Part shown: in pieces, positions 27,002 to 35,909 of the stretch | How the letters are laid out: every line of letters begins with the position of its first letter | Position numbering within the stretch: the first letter of the stretch is position 1 | From: Leptolyngbya sp. CCY15150 | GTDB taxonomy: Bacteria > Cyanobacteriota > Cyanobacteriia > RECH01 | DNA length: 64,000 nt | Direction of reading: 5' to 3' | Assembly (NCBI RefSeq): GCF_016888135.1 | Contig: NZ_JACSWB010000243.1 | Span: 1-64,000 of the forward strand | Position numbers and translations under genes: made by a program | The notes under the pieces: generated by a model | Databases searched by the model: none | What the model saw: only the letters and a program-made list of their open reading frames with translations | Told to the model about the DNA's origin: nothing

Positions 27002-27697
27002 CTACTCGGCCGCCGCCAGCATTTCATCTAAACGCTGCCAGTCCTGCACCCAAATCCGTCCACCCCGTTGATAGGTGACCACAGGATGCAGTTGCTTAAA
27101 GAGGCGCACACATTCTTCATAGGTGATACCAATGCTGCGGGCAATTTGGTAGTGGGGCAGAGGCGATCGCAGTTCTTCTCCCTCCGCTAGGGTGACCGTG
27201 CCATAGTGGTCGGCGGCGTATTGCAGATAATGGACAAGCCGCACCATAGCTCGTTCCGACACCAGCCCATGGACGGTATCGTGGAGCTGCTGTAGGCGAT
27301 GGTTGAACATCATCAGCATGGTCAGCGGCACGTCTGGATGCTGGCGAAATAGGGTCAGCAGTGCCTGGCGATCGATGGTGATCACCTGGGCCTCAGCGAT
27401 CGCAGTGACGGTAGCGGGTGCAACCTGATCGCCAAACAGGGCCGGCGCAGCAAAGATATCGCCGGGGGCCAGGGTGCGTAAAATGGTCTCCTTGCCGCTG
27501 CTGGCCAGCTTCGCCACCCGCAGGTGGCCAACGCTGAGACTATAAAGCTGGGAGGGGAGGCGATCGCCCTCTTGTAACACCACCTCCCCCGCCTGGTAGG
27601 ACAGAAGGCGGGTATGGGGTTGGAGATCGGCTAACTCATCCGTGTCAAGGTTGTGGAAGAGGGGGAGCTGGACAAGCTGATGTAAGGAAACGACCAT
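27002..27697 (-). CDS. Crp/Fnr-family transcriptional regulator
   Basis: Residues about 8-125 (from the ATG at 27697) form a cyclic-nucleotide-binding-type beta-roll: LFHNLDTDELADL, YQAGEVVLQEGDRL, VGHLRVAKL and TILRTLAPGDIFAAPALFG. A dimerisation helix and a C-terminal winged helix (LPHYQIARSIGITYEECVRLFKQL, then VTYQRGGRIWVQD) follow. The effector site lacks the Arg-Ser pair seen in cAMP-binding CRP, and no Fnr-type Cys cluster is present, so the signal is unknown. An in-frame ATG at 27778 would add 27 residues that do not fit the family; those lie next to an IS630 remnant and may be an artefact of the insertion. It precedes crtL on the same strand and could regulate it. Confidence 0.85.
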   Translation of the reverse strand: MVVSLHQLVQLPLFHNLDTDELADLQPHTRLLSYQAGEVVLQEGDRLPSQLYSLSVGHLRVAKLASSGKETILRTLAPGDIFAAPALFGDQVAPATVTAIAEAQVITIDRQALLTLFRQHPDVPLTMLMMFNHRLQQLHDTVHGLVSERAMVRLVHYLQYAADHYGTVTLAEGEELRSPLPHYQIARSIGITYEECVRLFKQLHPVVTYQRGGRIWVQDWQRLDEMLAAAE

Positions 27698-27794
27698 GGG
27701 CAATTGGGGCTCTACACCATCATTCAACGCCCATTTGACCGTTGACCGCAAGGTTTGGCGTCTAAGCCTGCCCTTCATGCGGACGGCGTGGTAG

Positions 27795-28247
27795 CGAGCA
27801 GCCTGGAATAGAGTCTATGACGTTAAGCCATATTACCGAGGTGCGAACGTGAGTGTGGTTGGGGGCATCAGCATCAAGAAGGTGTTGGCCATCATGACGC
27901 TCGACGGTTCCATGGATGGCAATGCGTTCAAGGTTTTTATTAAGCGTTTTCTATTGCCACAGTTATGGGTTGGTGCCGTTGTGGTGATAGATAATTTGCC
28001 AGCCCATAACGTTGAAGAGGTCGAGTCATTAATTAAGTCGGTTGGTGCAAGTGTTCTGTATTTATCCTCATATTCTCCAGAAGTTAATCCCATTGAACAT
28101 TGGTGGTCACACTTGAAAGCGTTCTTGAGACTATTTTCTCCAGCTACGGTATCGGGTGTGGATAGGTTGATTAAAATAGCCCTGCAACTCATGAATCCTG
28201 AACACCTCAAACATTGGTTTACACATTGCTGCTACTGCACTTCATAA
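27795..28247 (+). pseudogene. IS630-family transposase, C-terminal remnant
   Basis: From 27795 the frame reads RAAWNRVYDVKPYYRGANVS and continues through VVGGISIKKVLAIMTLDGSM to a stop at 28245-28247; an in-frame TAG at 27792 closes it upstream. The catalytic Asp lies in VVVIDNLPAHN, and the last block, LSSYSPEVNPIEHWWSHLK, holds the IS630/DDE_3 Glu motif (PxxNPIExxWS). The first catalytic Asp and the N-terminal HTH are missing, so the copy is dead. The last residues (HCCYCTS) are typical for the family. No terminal inverted repeat is recognisable. The remnant is squeezed between the start of the Crp-type gene and an ACT-domain gene. Confidence 0.85.
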
Positions 28248-28265
28248 ACTTCGAATCCGCCCCTA

Positions 28266-28667
28266 CTAACCGGACTGTGCCAAGACATGAAGGCAGTCCA
28301 GCACCGCATCGGCTTTTGCTGCCGAGACAAACAGATGATCGTGATAATAGGCCGACACAGGATTAACGCTGATGCCTTCACGGGCTAGGGCTTGGGTGAC
28401 GGCTGCTAGAAAGCCCACGGCGTCGAGGCTAGAGTGAACAGAGAGGGTGATCATGGAGAAAATGGTGCCATAGGGCAGGCGATGGGCATCGGCGCTAGGG
28501 CGAGGCAGGATGAGCGTCAGCCCCTCAGCTTCCTGGAACAGGCCGAGGGGGTTAAAGGCAATGCATTGGGCCATCGGTATCTGAACGGTACAAAAGACAT
28601 ACTCTCCCTCCTGTTTGACAGGTGTCATGGAGGTGAGTAGGGTCGCGAGATCGGTTTCGCCAGACAT
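28266..28667 (-). CDS. ACT-domain protein
   Basis: A 133-residue cytosolic protein made of two ACT-like halves. The first is an opening strand-helix part (CTVQIPMAQCIAFNPLGLFQEAEGLTLILP). The second, from about residue 73, has the usual ACT beginning MITLSVHSSLDAVGFLAAVTQALAREGISVNPVSAYYHDHLFVSAAKADAVLDCL. Such proteins of the ACT_7/CASTOR-like type usually bind an amino acid or another small ligand. No enzyme domain is attached, and neighbours give no clue. The ligand is unknown. Confidence 0.78.
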   Translation of the reverse strand: MSGETDLATLLTSMTPVKQEGEYVFCTVQIPMAQCIAFNPLGLFQEAEGLTLILPRPSADAHRLPYGTIFSMITLSVHSSLDAVGFLAAVTQALAREGISVNPVSAYYHDHLFVSAAKADAVLDCLHVLAQSG

Positions 28668-28784
28668 GGGTGAACGAATAGAGATAGGGTAAACGGTGCT
28701 CTAGGCTTCTTTCAATCTTAGAATATCTAATGATCTTAGCTTTTTTCTCTTTGGGATAGGGATTTGGGGCTTCGGCGTGATCTC

Positions 28785-28925
28785 ATATTAAATCCGTTTA
28801 GACCCACGATTTATTTAAAACAGCGGCAGCACCCAGATGTTGGTAGCCCACTTGTCCAAGGAACGGCGAAGTAGGGGATCGAGCGCAGGATGTCTCGGCG
28901 ATGAACCTTCAAGCAGACTTGATAG
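28785..28925. repeat. 141-bp miniature element, copy 1
   Basis: It starts ATATTAAATCC and ends GACTTGATAG, decayed inverted ends. The interior CCCAGATGTTGGTAGCCCAC, the GGCGAAGTAGGGGATCGA segment and GCAGGATGTC match the copies at 37832-37972 and 42076-42216 block by block, with identical total length. Confidence 0.7.
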
Positions 28926-28956
28926 GAGTATAGCCAGATCCTGATTTAATCTGAGC

Positions 28957-28989
28957 ATAAAAAACCGTAGCCAAAATTTTTGACTACGG
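28957..28989 (-). terminator. Rho-independent terminator of the amidase gene
   Basis: On the minus strand CCGTAGTCAAAA pairs with TTTTGGCTACGG over 12 positions with one G-U, then TTTTTTATG follows. It lies 43 bp past the amidase stop. Confidence 0.85.
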
Positions 28990-29031
28990 CATGAGGTAAC
29001 GTGTTGGATCGTCAGGATTCTGATGGCTAAA

Positions 29032-30117
29032 CTAGCCGTTGGTGGAAACTGATACAGGGGATGATTGAGCCTTTTGAGCAGGAACCGGCACGGTCTTAGT
29101 TGGTAGCCCTTCAATAGGACATTCCTCCGTGCCCACGGTTGGGCGAGTCAGTGCCTCTACGTTTTCCTTCACCTTCTTCGGATCAAGAACCCAGTCACGG
29201 TAGAACTGGTAGGGACATTCCGCCATGCCCTCGCTACCGTCTCCGGAGTTGATCATGCCAGTGTAGCCACGGTGTAGCAACTTGAAGAGGTGGTTCTGAG
29301 ACTGAGAGTTCTTACGGAAGTCGCGAATGGCAAACTTCGACAGCGCCGCATACTGAATGCCGTTTTCTTCCTCACCACATTCACCCAAGGTGCGGCCATC
29401 AAAGCCAACGACAGCGGAATGGCCAAAGTAGCTATAGACGCCGTCAAAACCTGCAGCATTGGCAACAGCAACGTAGACATTATTCATCCAGGCCATGGCC
29501 TTGGATACCATCACCTGCTGATCCTTAGCTGGATACATATAGCCTTGGCAACGGATAATCAGTTCTGCACCCTTCATGGTACAGTCGCGCCAGATTTCCG
29601 GATAGTTGCCGTCATCACAAATGATCAAGCTAATTTTCAGACCCTTCGGCCCATCCGAAACATAGGTGCAATTACCTGGATACCAACCTTCAATAGGCGT
29701 CCAAGGCATGATCTTGCGATACTTTTGAACAATCTCACCCTGATCGTTCATCAATATCAAGGTGTTGTAGGGTACCTTGTTAGGATGATCCTCATGGCGC
29801 TCGCCCGTGAGGGAGAAGACGCCCCATACTTTATTGCGAATACAGGCTTCTGCGAAAATATCTGTTTCTGGCCCAGGAATGGATGCCGCATTCTCCATCA
29901 TTTCCTTGGGATCATACATGATGCCGTGGGTGGAGTATTCTGGAAAGATCACCAGATCCATACCGGGCAACCCCAACTTCATCCCATCAATCATGGATGC
30001 AATGTTCTTGCAGTTGGCAAGGATCTCATCTTTGGTATGCAGCCGTGGCATTTTGTAATTGACAACTGCGACACCAACTGCATCATCGCTGGAAGAAATA
30101 TCGCCGTGGTAAGACAT
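29032..30117 (-). CDS. amiE: Aliphatic amidase (AmiE type)
   Basis: Hydrolyses short aliphatic amides to the acid and ammonia; a cytosolic nitrilase-superfamily enzyme. The catalytic triad is complete: Glu60 in FPEYST, Lys135 in QKYRKIMPW, Cys167 in [10 protein letters not shown]. The opening [20 protein letters not shown] and the blocks [13 protein letters not shown] and [20 protein letters not shown] follow the Pseudomonas AmiE pattern almost word for word over 340 residues. The 361-residue length is slightly longer because of a Pro/Thr-rich tail. The ATG at 30117 has GGAG ten bases upstream. A terminator follows. The gene is monocistronic; a nitrogen-scavenging role is inferred. The related formamidase AmiF is the main alternative. 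Confidence 0.93.
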   Translation of the reverse strand: MSYHGDISSSDDAVGVAVVNYKMPRLHTKDEILANCKNIASMIDGMKLGLPGMDLVIFPEYSTHGIMYDPKEMMENAASIPGPETDIFAEACIRNKVWGVFSLTGERHEDHPNKVPYNTLILMNDQGEIVQKYRKIMPWTPIEGWYPGNCTYVSDGPKGLKISLIICDDGNYPEIWRDCTMKGAELIIRCQGYMYPAKDQQVMVSKAMAWMNNVYVAVANAAGFDGVYSYFGHSAVVGFDGRTLGECGEEENGIQYAALSKFAIRDFRKNSQSQNHLFKLLHRGYTGMINSGDGSEGMAECPYQFYRDWVLDPKKVKENVEALTRPTVGTEECPIEGLPTKTVPVPAQKAQSSPVSVSTNG

Positions 30118-31085
30118 GTTAGGCTCCAGTTAATGTTTCTTGCATGTACGAGCAACACATGTGAGGGCAGCACTCCTCAAATGTCGCTATTGGGCAAAAC
30201 TTACTTGCACCTAGCTATGGAGAGCAACGCCTACATCTAAGACGTTCAACGGCTTATGTTCGCATAGCAGGTGGCTTACTTTCTCAGAGAATGACAGAGT
30301 TACTAGAGCTATTGTAGGGAACATCCAAGGTAGAATTTGTATCTAGTTTTACACAAAATAGTTAAGTGCCTAACCATTTTGCGTGGTGCCCCTCCGAACA
30401 TCCTGGATGATGGCCTGGCTCTGCCTCAGAGATTCAGGAGTTGCGCAAGCCTCTGGCTGACCGCACAGCAATGCTCCCAGCAGCGCTCCTGTGCCCAGAC
30501 CTTAGTTGTCGAGAAGAGTCGCAGGAGCGACCAAGACAGGTGTCAACGCGGGAGCACTGGCACCATCAGCAACTCAAGCAGTTGACCGGGGTAGAAGCCT
30601 GTCAGTGCCGCAAAGCACGGATTCAGCGCAATCCCATTGCTTGTGCGCTGCTCGTCTGGACACGATTGAAGACGATGGCTTACCAACGTGGGCAAACGAT
30701 TTATCAAATCAAGCATGGTCTGTTGTCCAACAACTTGATAGCGCAACTCAAGCAACCGGCGATCTCAATGCTTCTTGCGTAAGTCCTGCCTTCATTCAGC
30801 ATCGCCCGAGATGTGCGTTACAGCTACGCCTAACGGTACGGTTTGATCTGAGCGATCGCAACCCATCTCCTATGCTTCGAGCAGATCAGCATGGCCAAGA
30901 CTATGCCAGTCAAACTCGCGCTAGAGACATATATCTTATCCATCTCAACGATTCATCCCTAGCCAAGGCTAGTGAGATGAGCCGGCCCATGGACATGCAT
31001 TCTCAGCAACAACTTCTCAGCAACTATTGATAACCTATCAGGGTTGTAGCACCATGCAGATCAACCCAGGGATCTAGATAGCTGC
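30118..31085. other. Gene-poor region with transposase debris
   Basis: 968 bp with no intact gene. The only recognisable part is the IS701-like transposase tail at 30546-30782. The region upstream of the amidase start (30118-30330) should hold its promoter; I see no clear NtcA site (GTAN8TAC) in it. Confidence 0.45.
30546..30782 (+). pseudogene. IS701/IS4-like transposase, C-terminal remnant
   Basis: The frame reads TREHWHHQQLKQLTGVEACQ, then CRKARIQRNPIACALLVW, then a segment ending IYQIKHGLLSNNLIAQLK, before a stop at 30780-30782. This is the conserved tail of a cyanobacterial DDE transposase group, in which a Trp-x-x-E-x-x-H-(8-10)-LKQLTGVE block is followed by ARIQRNHIACALLVW. Here that block is shortened and the catalytic Glu region is lost. 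Upstream codons in the same frame (from 30441) do not resemble a transposase. Only about 79 codons survive. Confidence 0.7.
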
Positions 31086-31949
31086 CTAGCGGAAAACAAG
31101 TACCGGAATCATGGTGCTACGGAGAATTTGGCTGGTCGTACTGCCAAGGACGAGGTAACGAATGCGGCTATGGCCATAGGCTCCCATGAGCAAGAGATTG
31201 ATGTGATGCTCGGTGACGTAGTTGGCGATCGCTGTTTCTGAATCTCCCTGAAGAACCTGGCTAATGGGTGTAAAGCCGGCTGGCCGCACTAGGTCTTCTG
31301 CCTCTTTGATCTGAGCGATCGCAGCGTCATGGTCAGCAGCGTTGGCAACGGTGAGCAGATGAAGCTCTAATCCTTGAAATAGCGTTGATCGGGCTAGAAA
31401 CTCCAGAATTTTTTGACAGCTCTTGCTACCATCATAGGCAAGCAAGAGGCGTTCGATGGGCTGGAACGCTTGCGGGGTAACCAGACAAGGCTTATGGCTT
31501 GATCGCAGAATGCGTTCTACGTTGGCCCCCAAATGTCCGGTGGCAAACTGGGCTGTTTCGCCACGCTTACCCAGCATCACCAGGTCTGCCTGATCTTCAA
31601 ATTCATGGAAGCAGTCCACCAAAAACCCTGTTTCGTGGAGAAGCTGCACCTGCTCGGCACCCAGCTCCTTCAGGCGGGCTTCGGCCGTTTGCAGCACTAG
31701 CTTCGCCCGTTGGTGGTTCAACTTCGCCCGTTGATGCTCCAATTCCACAAGCTGACTGAGCAAAACCTCTGAGGCATCAATGCCAATGCTGCCACTCAGA
31801 TTACCGCTGGCGATCGCTTGCTGCGAGCGAATATCCGTGACAAACAGAACATCAATCGCGGCGGGCAGTCGGCTAGCAAACCAGGCTCCGTAGGGGTAAC
31901 TATTTTCCGCAAAGGGTGATCCATCGGTACATAGCAAGATTTTTTTCAT
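31086..31949 (-). CDS. Tandem universal stress protein (two Usp domains)
   Basis: Start at the ATG at 31949, with AGGAG upstream; a TTG nine bases earlier is less likely. Residues 1-145 form the first Usp domain (KILLCTDGSPFAENSYPYG to LGKRGETAQFATGHLGANVERILRSS), and residues 150-287 the second (RLLLAYDGSKSCQKILEFLA to LLMGAYGHSRIRYLVLGSTT). The second keeps the ATP-binding pattern G-2x-G-9x-G-S/T, and the first a looser version. A coiled-coil-like insertion rich in Gln/Leu (about 65-95) contains the repeated RAKLNHQRAKLV. At 287 residues it is the standard tandem Usp. A cytosolic stress function is known for the family, but the trigger is not visible here. Confidence 0.88.
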   Translation of the reverse strand: MKKILLCTDGSPFAENSYPYGAWFASRLPAAIDVLFVTDIRSQQAIASGNLSGSIGIDASEVLLSQLVELEHQRAKLNHQRAKLVLQTAEARLKELGAEQVQLLHETGFLVDCFHEFEDQADLVMLGKRGETAQFATGHLGANVERILRSSHKPCLVTPQAFQPIERLLLAYDGSKSCQKILEFLARSTLFQGLELHLLTVANAADHDAAIAQIKEAEDLVRPAGFTPISQVLQGDSETAIANYVTEHHINLLLMGAYGHSRIRYLVLGSTTSQILRSTMIPVLVFR

Positions 31950-32112
31950 AGGAACCAAGGCTCCTGAGGGGCGATGGGGGACATGTCGATCATGATGTTT
32001 TCCTGTCAGGGCGATGAGGAGTGTTGGACGAGAACCGACCCCTCTCGCCGATCATGACATGAAGGCCACCGCCCTACAAGCCAGTAACCCTTCCTGGGTT
32101 GATAAGCCTCAG

Positions 32113-33213
32113 CTATGGATTCGCCTGAGCATAGTCCAAAATACCGCGGGCGATCGCGTAGGCAATCAGTTCGCGAAACTCTGGATCAGCTAACAGGGCG
32201 GCATCTTCTGCCCCCGTGACAAATCCCATTTCCACCAGCGCCGAGGGCATGGATGTATTGACCAAGACATAAAACCGCGCCGACTTAGCGCCGCGATCGC
32301 GCATCCCTGTTGCTTGCAGCAGACTGCGCTGAATAGCTTCGGCCACCTGGCGATCGCTAGAGGAATAGTAGTAGGTTTCCACACCATTCACGTCTGGGCG
32401 ACTCATGCTAATGGCATTGGCATGGAGGCTAATAAACATATCAGCCCCATAACGCTCGGCAGTTTGCACCCTGGGAGCTAGATCGAGGGTGCGATCATCT
32501 TGTCGGGTGAGCACCACCTGAGCCCCCTGCTGTTCGAGCAAGGTGGCGACCCGTTGGGCAACGGGGAAGACTATATCTTTTTCCCGCAGACCGCTAATTC
32601 CCACAGCTCCAGGATCAGAACCGCCATGACCGGGGTCAATCACAATCAGCGGACGTAGGTGGGCCACATTAGGCAGGGTGATGTCGGCAATTCGGGCAGC
32701 GATCGCCTCGGAGGTGATGGGCGTTGACGTAGATGTCCCTCCCAGCGGTACCGCCAATCGTTGGCCATCCAATTGGCGAATGGTGCCAACCTGCACTCTG
32801 GCCACCAATTCAAGCTGCACCACAACCGTGGTGGCGTCAGCTTGCTCCACCCGCATCGATACGAGACCCGGATGGTCTGTGAGGTCGGGCAGCATCACCT
32901 GCGGGGCCAGTTGGGTATTCGACAGTTCAATCCGATGGCTGGTAACCCGCTGTTGCCAACCACTATTCACCTGCCCCACAGCCCGATCGGTGCGAAGAAT
33001 CAGTTGACTACCATCCTCTGACAGCTCAATGGCTTGTAGGGTGGCGATCTGGGAGGAAAATAAACCTTGGCTAATTTGATGGGGCTGAGAGGTTAACGGT
33101 GAGCCGGATGCGGCATCGAGGGTGGACAAGTCCGATGCGGTTGCTAGGGTTGGTAAGGCCATCAATGCCCCACAACACCCTAGCCACATTGATAAAAAAC
33201 GATAGGTCTTCAA
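32113..33213 (-). CDS. N-acetylmuramoyl-L-alanine amidase with AMIN domain
   Basis: A periplasmic zinc amidase that cuts the bond between N-acetylmuramic acid and L-alanine in peptidoglycan. I choose a TTG start at 33213: AGGAGAG lies seven bases upstream and it gives a clean signal peptide (KTYRFLSMWLGCCGALMALP, cleavage near ATA). The longest frame opens with GTG at 33258. The N-terminal half holds an AMIN-type beta domain (about 50-160) with IELSEDGSQLILRTD. The Amidase_3 domain follows (about 190-365), with the zinc ligands in DPGHGG (His), LREKD (Glu) and SLHAN (His), and the catalytic Glu in ALVEMGF. The architecture and size match AmiC-type amidases that split daughter cells and, in filamentous cyanobacteria, perforate septa. 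Confidence 0.92.
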   Translation of the reverse strand: MKTYRFLSMWLGCCGALMALPTLATASDLSTLDAASGSPLTSQPHQISQGLFSSQIATLQAIELSEDGSQLILRTDRAVGQVNSGWQQRVTSHRIELSNTQLAPQVMLPDLTDHPGLVSMRVEQADATTVVVQLELVARVQVGTIRQLDGQRLAVPLGGTSTSTPITSEAIAARIADITLPNVAHLRPLIVIDPGHGGSDPGAVGISGLREKDIVFPVAQRVATLLEQQGAQVVLTRQDDRTLDLAPRVQTAERYGADMFISLHANAISMSRPDVNGVETYYYSSSDRQVAEAIQRSLLQATGMRDRGAKSARFYVLVNTSMPSALVEMGFVTGAEDAALLADPEFRELIAYAIARGILDYAQANP

Positions 33214-33348
33214 GCAAACTCTCCTGGTGTGTAAGGAGACAGGCAGCGATCGCACCACTCACCTGTCTAAAGCTTTCCATGATTTACACCGCCTGATCTC
33301 GTCCTGCCGGACAGGGGAGAACCTGTTGGGCAGGGGCAGTGTATCAAT

Positions 33349-33419
33349 ACAGGTGAAAGCAACGCGGTCGTTGAGATGAAATTAAATTGGGGGCCGTACA
33401 GGAACACAGGTGAAAGCAA
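33349..33419. repeat. 14-bp direct repeat upstream of the amidase
   Basis: ACAGGTGAAAGCAA occurs at 33349-33362 and 33406-33419, 57 bp apart, between the amidase start and the end of the cyclophilin-RTX gene. Significance unknown. Confidence 0.4.
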
Positions 33420-33435
33420 TGGTAACAGCAGTCAT

Positions 33436-34806
33436 CTAGACAAAACTCGATGGGGTGATGCGAGAGGCCTGGACATCGTTCAAGACCAGCAATGTCGTAT
33501 TACCGGCTTGAATGAGCGTGTTGTCTTGTCGTTGACGAAAGGTCAGTTGACCGACGGTGAGCGATCCGGTGAGCTGAATGCGATCTTGGCGGGGGTTGAA
33601 ATCGGTGACGATGTCGGTGCCGTCCCTTGGGCCAATCACTAGGATATCGCGTCCTAACCCCGTGGTGATGCGATCGCTTCCCCGGCCACCGATGAGTTGA
33701 TCATTCCCAGCACCGCCGTCTAGCCCATCATTCCCGGCACTGCCGTCCAAGCGATCATTGCCGGGGCCTCCCAACAGCAGGTCATTGCCAGCATCGCCTA
33801 AGAGCCGATCATTGCCCTGGAAACCCAGAAGGCGATCGTTGCCCCCCAAACCCCGCAAAACATCATCTCGCCGGGTGCCCCGCAGAACGTCGTCGCCCTG
33901 GGTCGGCGGATTGGGATCGGTGACCGTGACCACAAAGCTTTCCTCCACGCTGACGCCCAGCAGGTTGGTAGCCCGCACGGTAATCTCGGCAGTACCGGTG
34001 CGGATGGCGCTATAGTCCAGCACTAAACGATTCTGACGAATGGAGGCATTGACCAGGCGGCTATTGGAATTGCTGACCACCGAAAAGGTGAGTTCATCCC
34101 GCTGGGCGATGGTAATGCGGCGATAGCGCACAAAATTTTCATCACCCGTCACCTCCGGTACCAGGGGATTATCGACGCTCAGGGGCAAGCTGTTGAGCAC
34201 TCCATTGTCGATATTGAAGCGAGGCAGGGCAGCGATCGCGTCTACAACAGCCAAATCACGATTGGAGCGCAGTTGCCCAAAGACCGTAAAGCCACCATTT
34301 TGAGCATCTAGATTGGTCGAATTGTCGTTCAGGTTAAAAAACCATTGGCTGGTGGCGCTATTGGGATTGCCATCGACCTTAGCCATGGCGATGGTGCCCC
34401 GTAAGTTGGAGCGATCGCTGCTGAACTCATTGACGACCGGCGGATTGGTGGGAATAGTGGCAATCGGGATGGAGGAGACCGGTGCAGAAAAATCATCCAC
34501 CGTAAAACCACCCCCCTGCACAATGAAGCCAGGCACCGATCGATGGATAATCGAATTAACATAGGCACCGTTGTTCACATAGGCCTGAAAGTTTTGCACC
34601 GTTTGCACAGCTCCGCCCCCGGCTTGGTCAAACAAGACCACCTCCGCCACACCCCCCCCTAGGGATGTGTCATACAACACAAAGCGAGCTACCAATCCCG
34701 TTGTCAGCGGATCATCGAAATTATTGCCGAGATTAATCAAGCGGTCGGGGGCATTTTTGTCCGCATTAATATCCCTTAACGGAGTTACCGTAATCGCCAC
34801 AGGCAT
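33436..34806 (-). CDS. Cyclophilin domain fused to RTX calcium-binding repeats
   Basis: Residues about 10-215 form a cyclophilin-type peptidyl-prolyl isomerase domain, with VQNFQAYVNNGAYVNSIIHR, SVPGFIVQGGGF, GTIAMAKVDGNPNSATSQWF and GFTVFGQL, which are the core motifs around the active Arg, Phe and Gln. A small beta domain follows (about 225-315). Then come about nine RTX-type nonapeptides (GGNDRLLGF, GAGNDQLIG and relatives, about 318-400) and a C-terminal FNPRQDRIQLTG-type segment. There is no Sec signal; RTX proteins usually leave by a type I system that reads the C-terminus, so this should be an extracellular foldase. The combination is unusual though it occurs in some cyanobacteria. No transporter gene is nearby. 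Confidence 0.9.
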   Translation of the reverse strand: MPVAITVTPLRDINADKNAPDRLINLGNNFDDPLTTGLVARFVLYDTSLGGGVAEVVLFDQAGGGAVQTVQNFQAYVNNGAYVNSIIHRSVPGFIVQGGGFTVDDFSAPVSSIPIATIPTNPPVVNEFSSDRSNLRGTIAMAKVDGNPNSATSQWFFNLNDNSTNLDAQNGGFTVFGQLRSNRDLAVVDAIAALPRFNIDNGVLNSLPLSVDNPLVPEVTGDENFVRYRRITIAQRDELTFSVVSNSNSRLVNASIRQNRLVLDYSAIRTGTAEITVRATNLLGVSVEESFVVTVTDPNPPTQGDDVLRGTRRDDVLRGLGGNDRLLGFQGNDRLLGDAGNDLLLGGPGNDRLDGSAGNDGLDGGAGNDQLIGGRGSDRITTGLGRDILVIGPRDGTDIVTDFNPRQDRIQLTGSLTVGQLTFRQRQDNTLIQAGNTTLLVLNDVQASRITPSSFV

Positions 34807-34898
34807 ACCTCTCGCAACTGTTGCACAACACCATGCTCATGGATAATTTAACCTAGTTCTGCCACAATCGATCGCAACAACTCCAGGATTCTACTGAT

Positions 34899-35795
34899 AT
34901 GCCAGCCACACCTAGTCCCCGTACTATCCTCGAAACCCTGCTGCCCCATCTGCGGGTGGCCGCCCGCTATGCCCAGCAGATCCAAACCAGCATCGTGGCC
35001 CTACCCGACAAGGGCGATGCCAGCAATGCCTTTGCCGCAGCCCTCACGGCGGCAGATCTATCGGTGCAAACAGCAGTGGAGGTGGCGCTCTTGGGTACTT
35101 TTCCCCATCTGCATTTCTATGGCGAAGAGTATGAAAAATCCTTCAATACCGGCTATGTGCGATCGCAAGACCTGAGCCCGCCGGGCAATTATTTGGTGAC
35201 CCTCGACCCCATTGACGGCACCCGCTTCTACGTGGATGGCCATGACAACTACCAGATTCTGCTGGGCGTCTTGGGCTGGGAAGAATTTGAGGCCGTATTG
35301 GCGATTACCCCCGCCCAAAACCGTTACGCCTACGCGCTGCGGGGCCAGGGGCTGGCTCAGGGAGCCCTGCATGAGGATCTGGATGCCTGCACTCCGGTGC
35401 ATATCGAACAGCCACAGGCCGCTATCCTCCTGGGCTCGGGCATGGCCAAGGTCAAGCCTTTTTTGCCCGACACCTATGAGGCGATCGCTGTGGAAACTGA
35501 TTATGACCAAGTGCGGAGGATTCCCAATGTTAACGGCGTCTTGACAGGGGAGTTAGCCGGAGCCGTGCTGCGGGGCGGTAAGTTCATTGACGGTGCAGCG
35601 ATCGCCTTCTTAGCCACCGAGATGGGCTATGTGGTCACCACCCACCAGGGTGAACCGCTACCCCCGCTCCACGCCTGTTCCGACTACGCTCGACCAGGGC
35701 TGATCATTGCCGCCTCTGCCAAGATTCACCAGGATCTGCTCCAGGCCGTCCAAGCAGCGATCGCCCGCGACGCCACCGAGTCCTCTGAGGCGTAA
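34899..35795 (+). CDS. Inositol monophosphatase-family phosphatase
   Basis: A 298-residue Mg2+-dependent phosphatase of the IMPase/FBPase/CysQ superfamily. Motif 1 appears as FYGEEYEKS (about residues 72-80, the metal-binding Glu pair), and motif 2 as LDPIDGTRFYVDG (about 101-113), the hallmark D-P-x-D-G-T/S. The third metal site of the usual pattern (WDxAxG) is replaced by GKFIDGAAIAFLATEMG near residue 228-245, which retains the Asp. Candidate substrates are 3'-phosphoadenosine-5'-phosphate, inositol phosphate or sugar phosphates; the sequence does not decide. The gene is flanked by the divergent cyclophilin-RTX gene and a convergent EamA transporter. Confidence 0.85.
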   Translation: MPATPSPRTILETLLPHLRVAARYAQQIQTSIVALPDKGDASNAFAAALTAADLSVQTAVEVALLGTFPHLHFYGEEYEKSFNTGYVRSQDLSPPGNYLVTLDPIDGTRFYVDGHDNYQILLGVLGWEEFEAVLAITPAQNRYAYALRGQGLAQGALHEDLDACTPVHIEQPQAAILLGSGMAKVKPFLPDTYEAIAVETDYDQVRRIPNVNGVLTGELAGAVLRGGKFIDGAAIAFLATEMGYVVTTHQGEPLPPLHACSDYARPGLIIAASAKIHQDLLQAVQAAIARDATESSEA

Positions 35796-35840
35796 GGAAC
35801 CCGCTTATTGGCTGAGGCAGGCAACCTCGGGCGTCCTAGA

Positions 35841-35893
35841 CTTCCTTTTCGTTCTTCCTTTTCGTTCTTCCTTTTCATTCTTCTGTCTTCGTT
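35841..35893. repeat. 13-bp tandem repeat, CTTCCTTTTCGTT type
   Basis: CTTCCTTTTCGTT at 35841-35853 and 35854-35866, then CTTCCTTTTCATT at 35867-35879, and a decayed unit CTTCTGTCTTCGTT to 35893. Pyrimidine-rich on this strand, between two convergent genes. Confidence 0.7.
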
Positions 35894-35909
35894 CTTCTGT
35901 CCTGCGGTA

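Larger units (their letters stand above)
28668..29031. other. Intergenic region with a 141-bp element and a terminator
   Basis: Contains a T-rich tract near 28738, the 141-bp miniature element (28785-28925) and the terminator of the amidase gene (28957-28989). No gene is seen. Confidence 0.5.

Noticed and set aside
29290-30240. 316-codon open frame on the plus strand
   Set aside because: Antisense to the strongly conserved AmiE-type amidase; no family motif or ribosome binding site.
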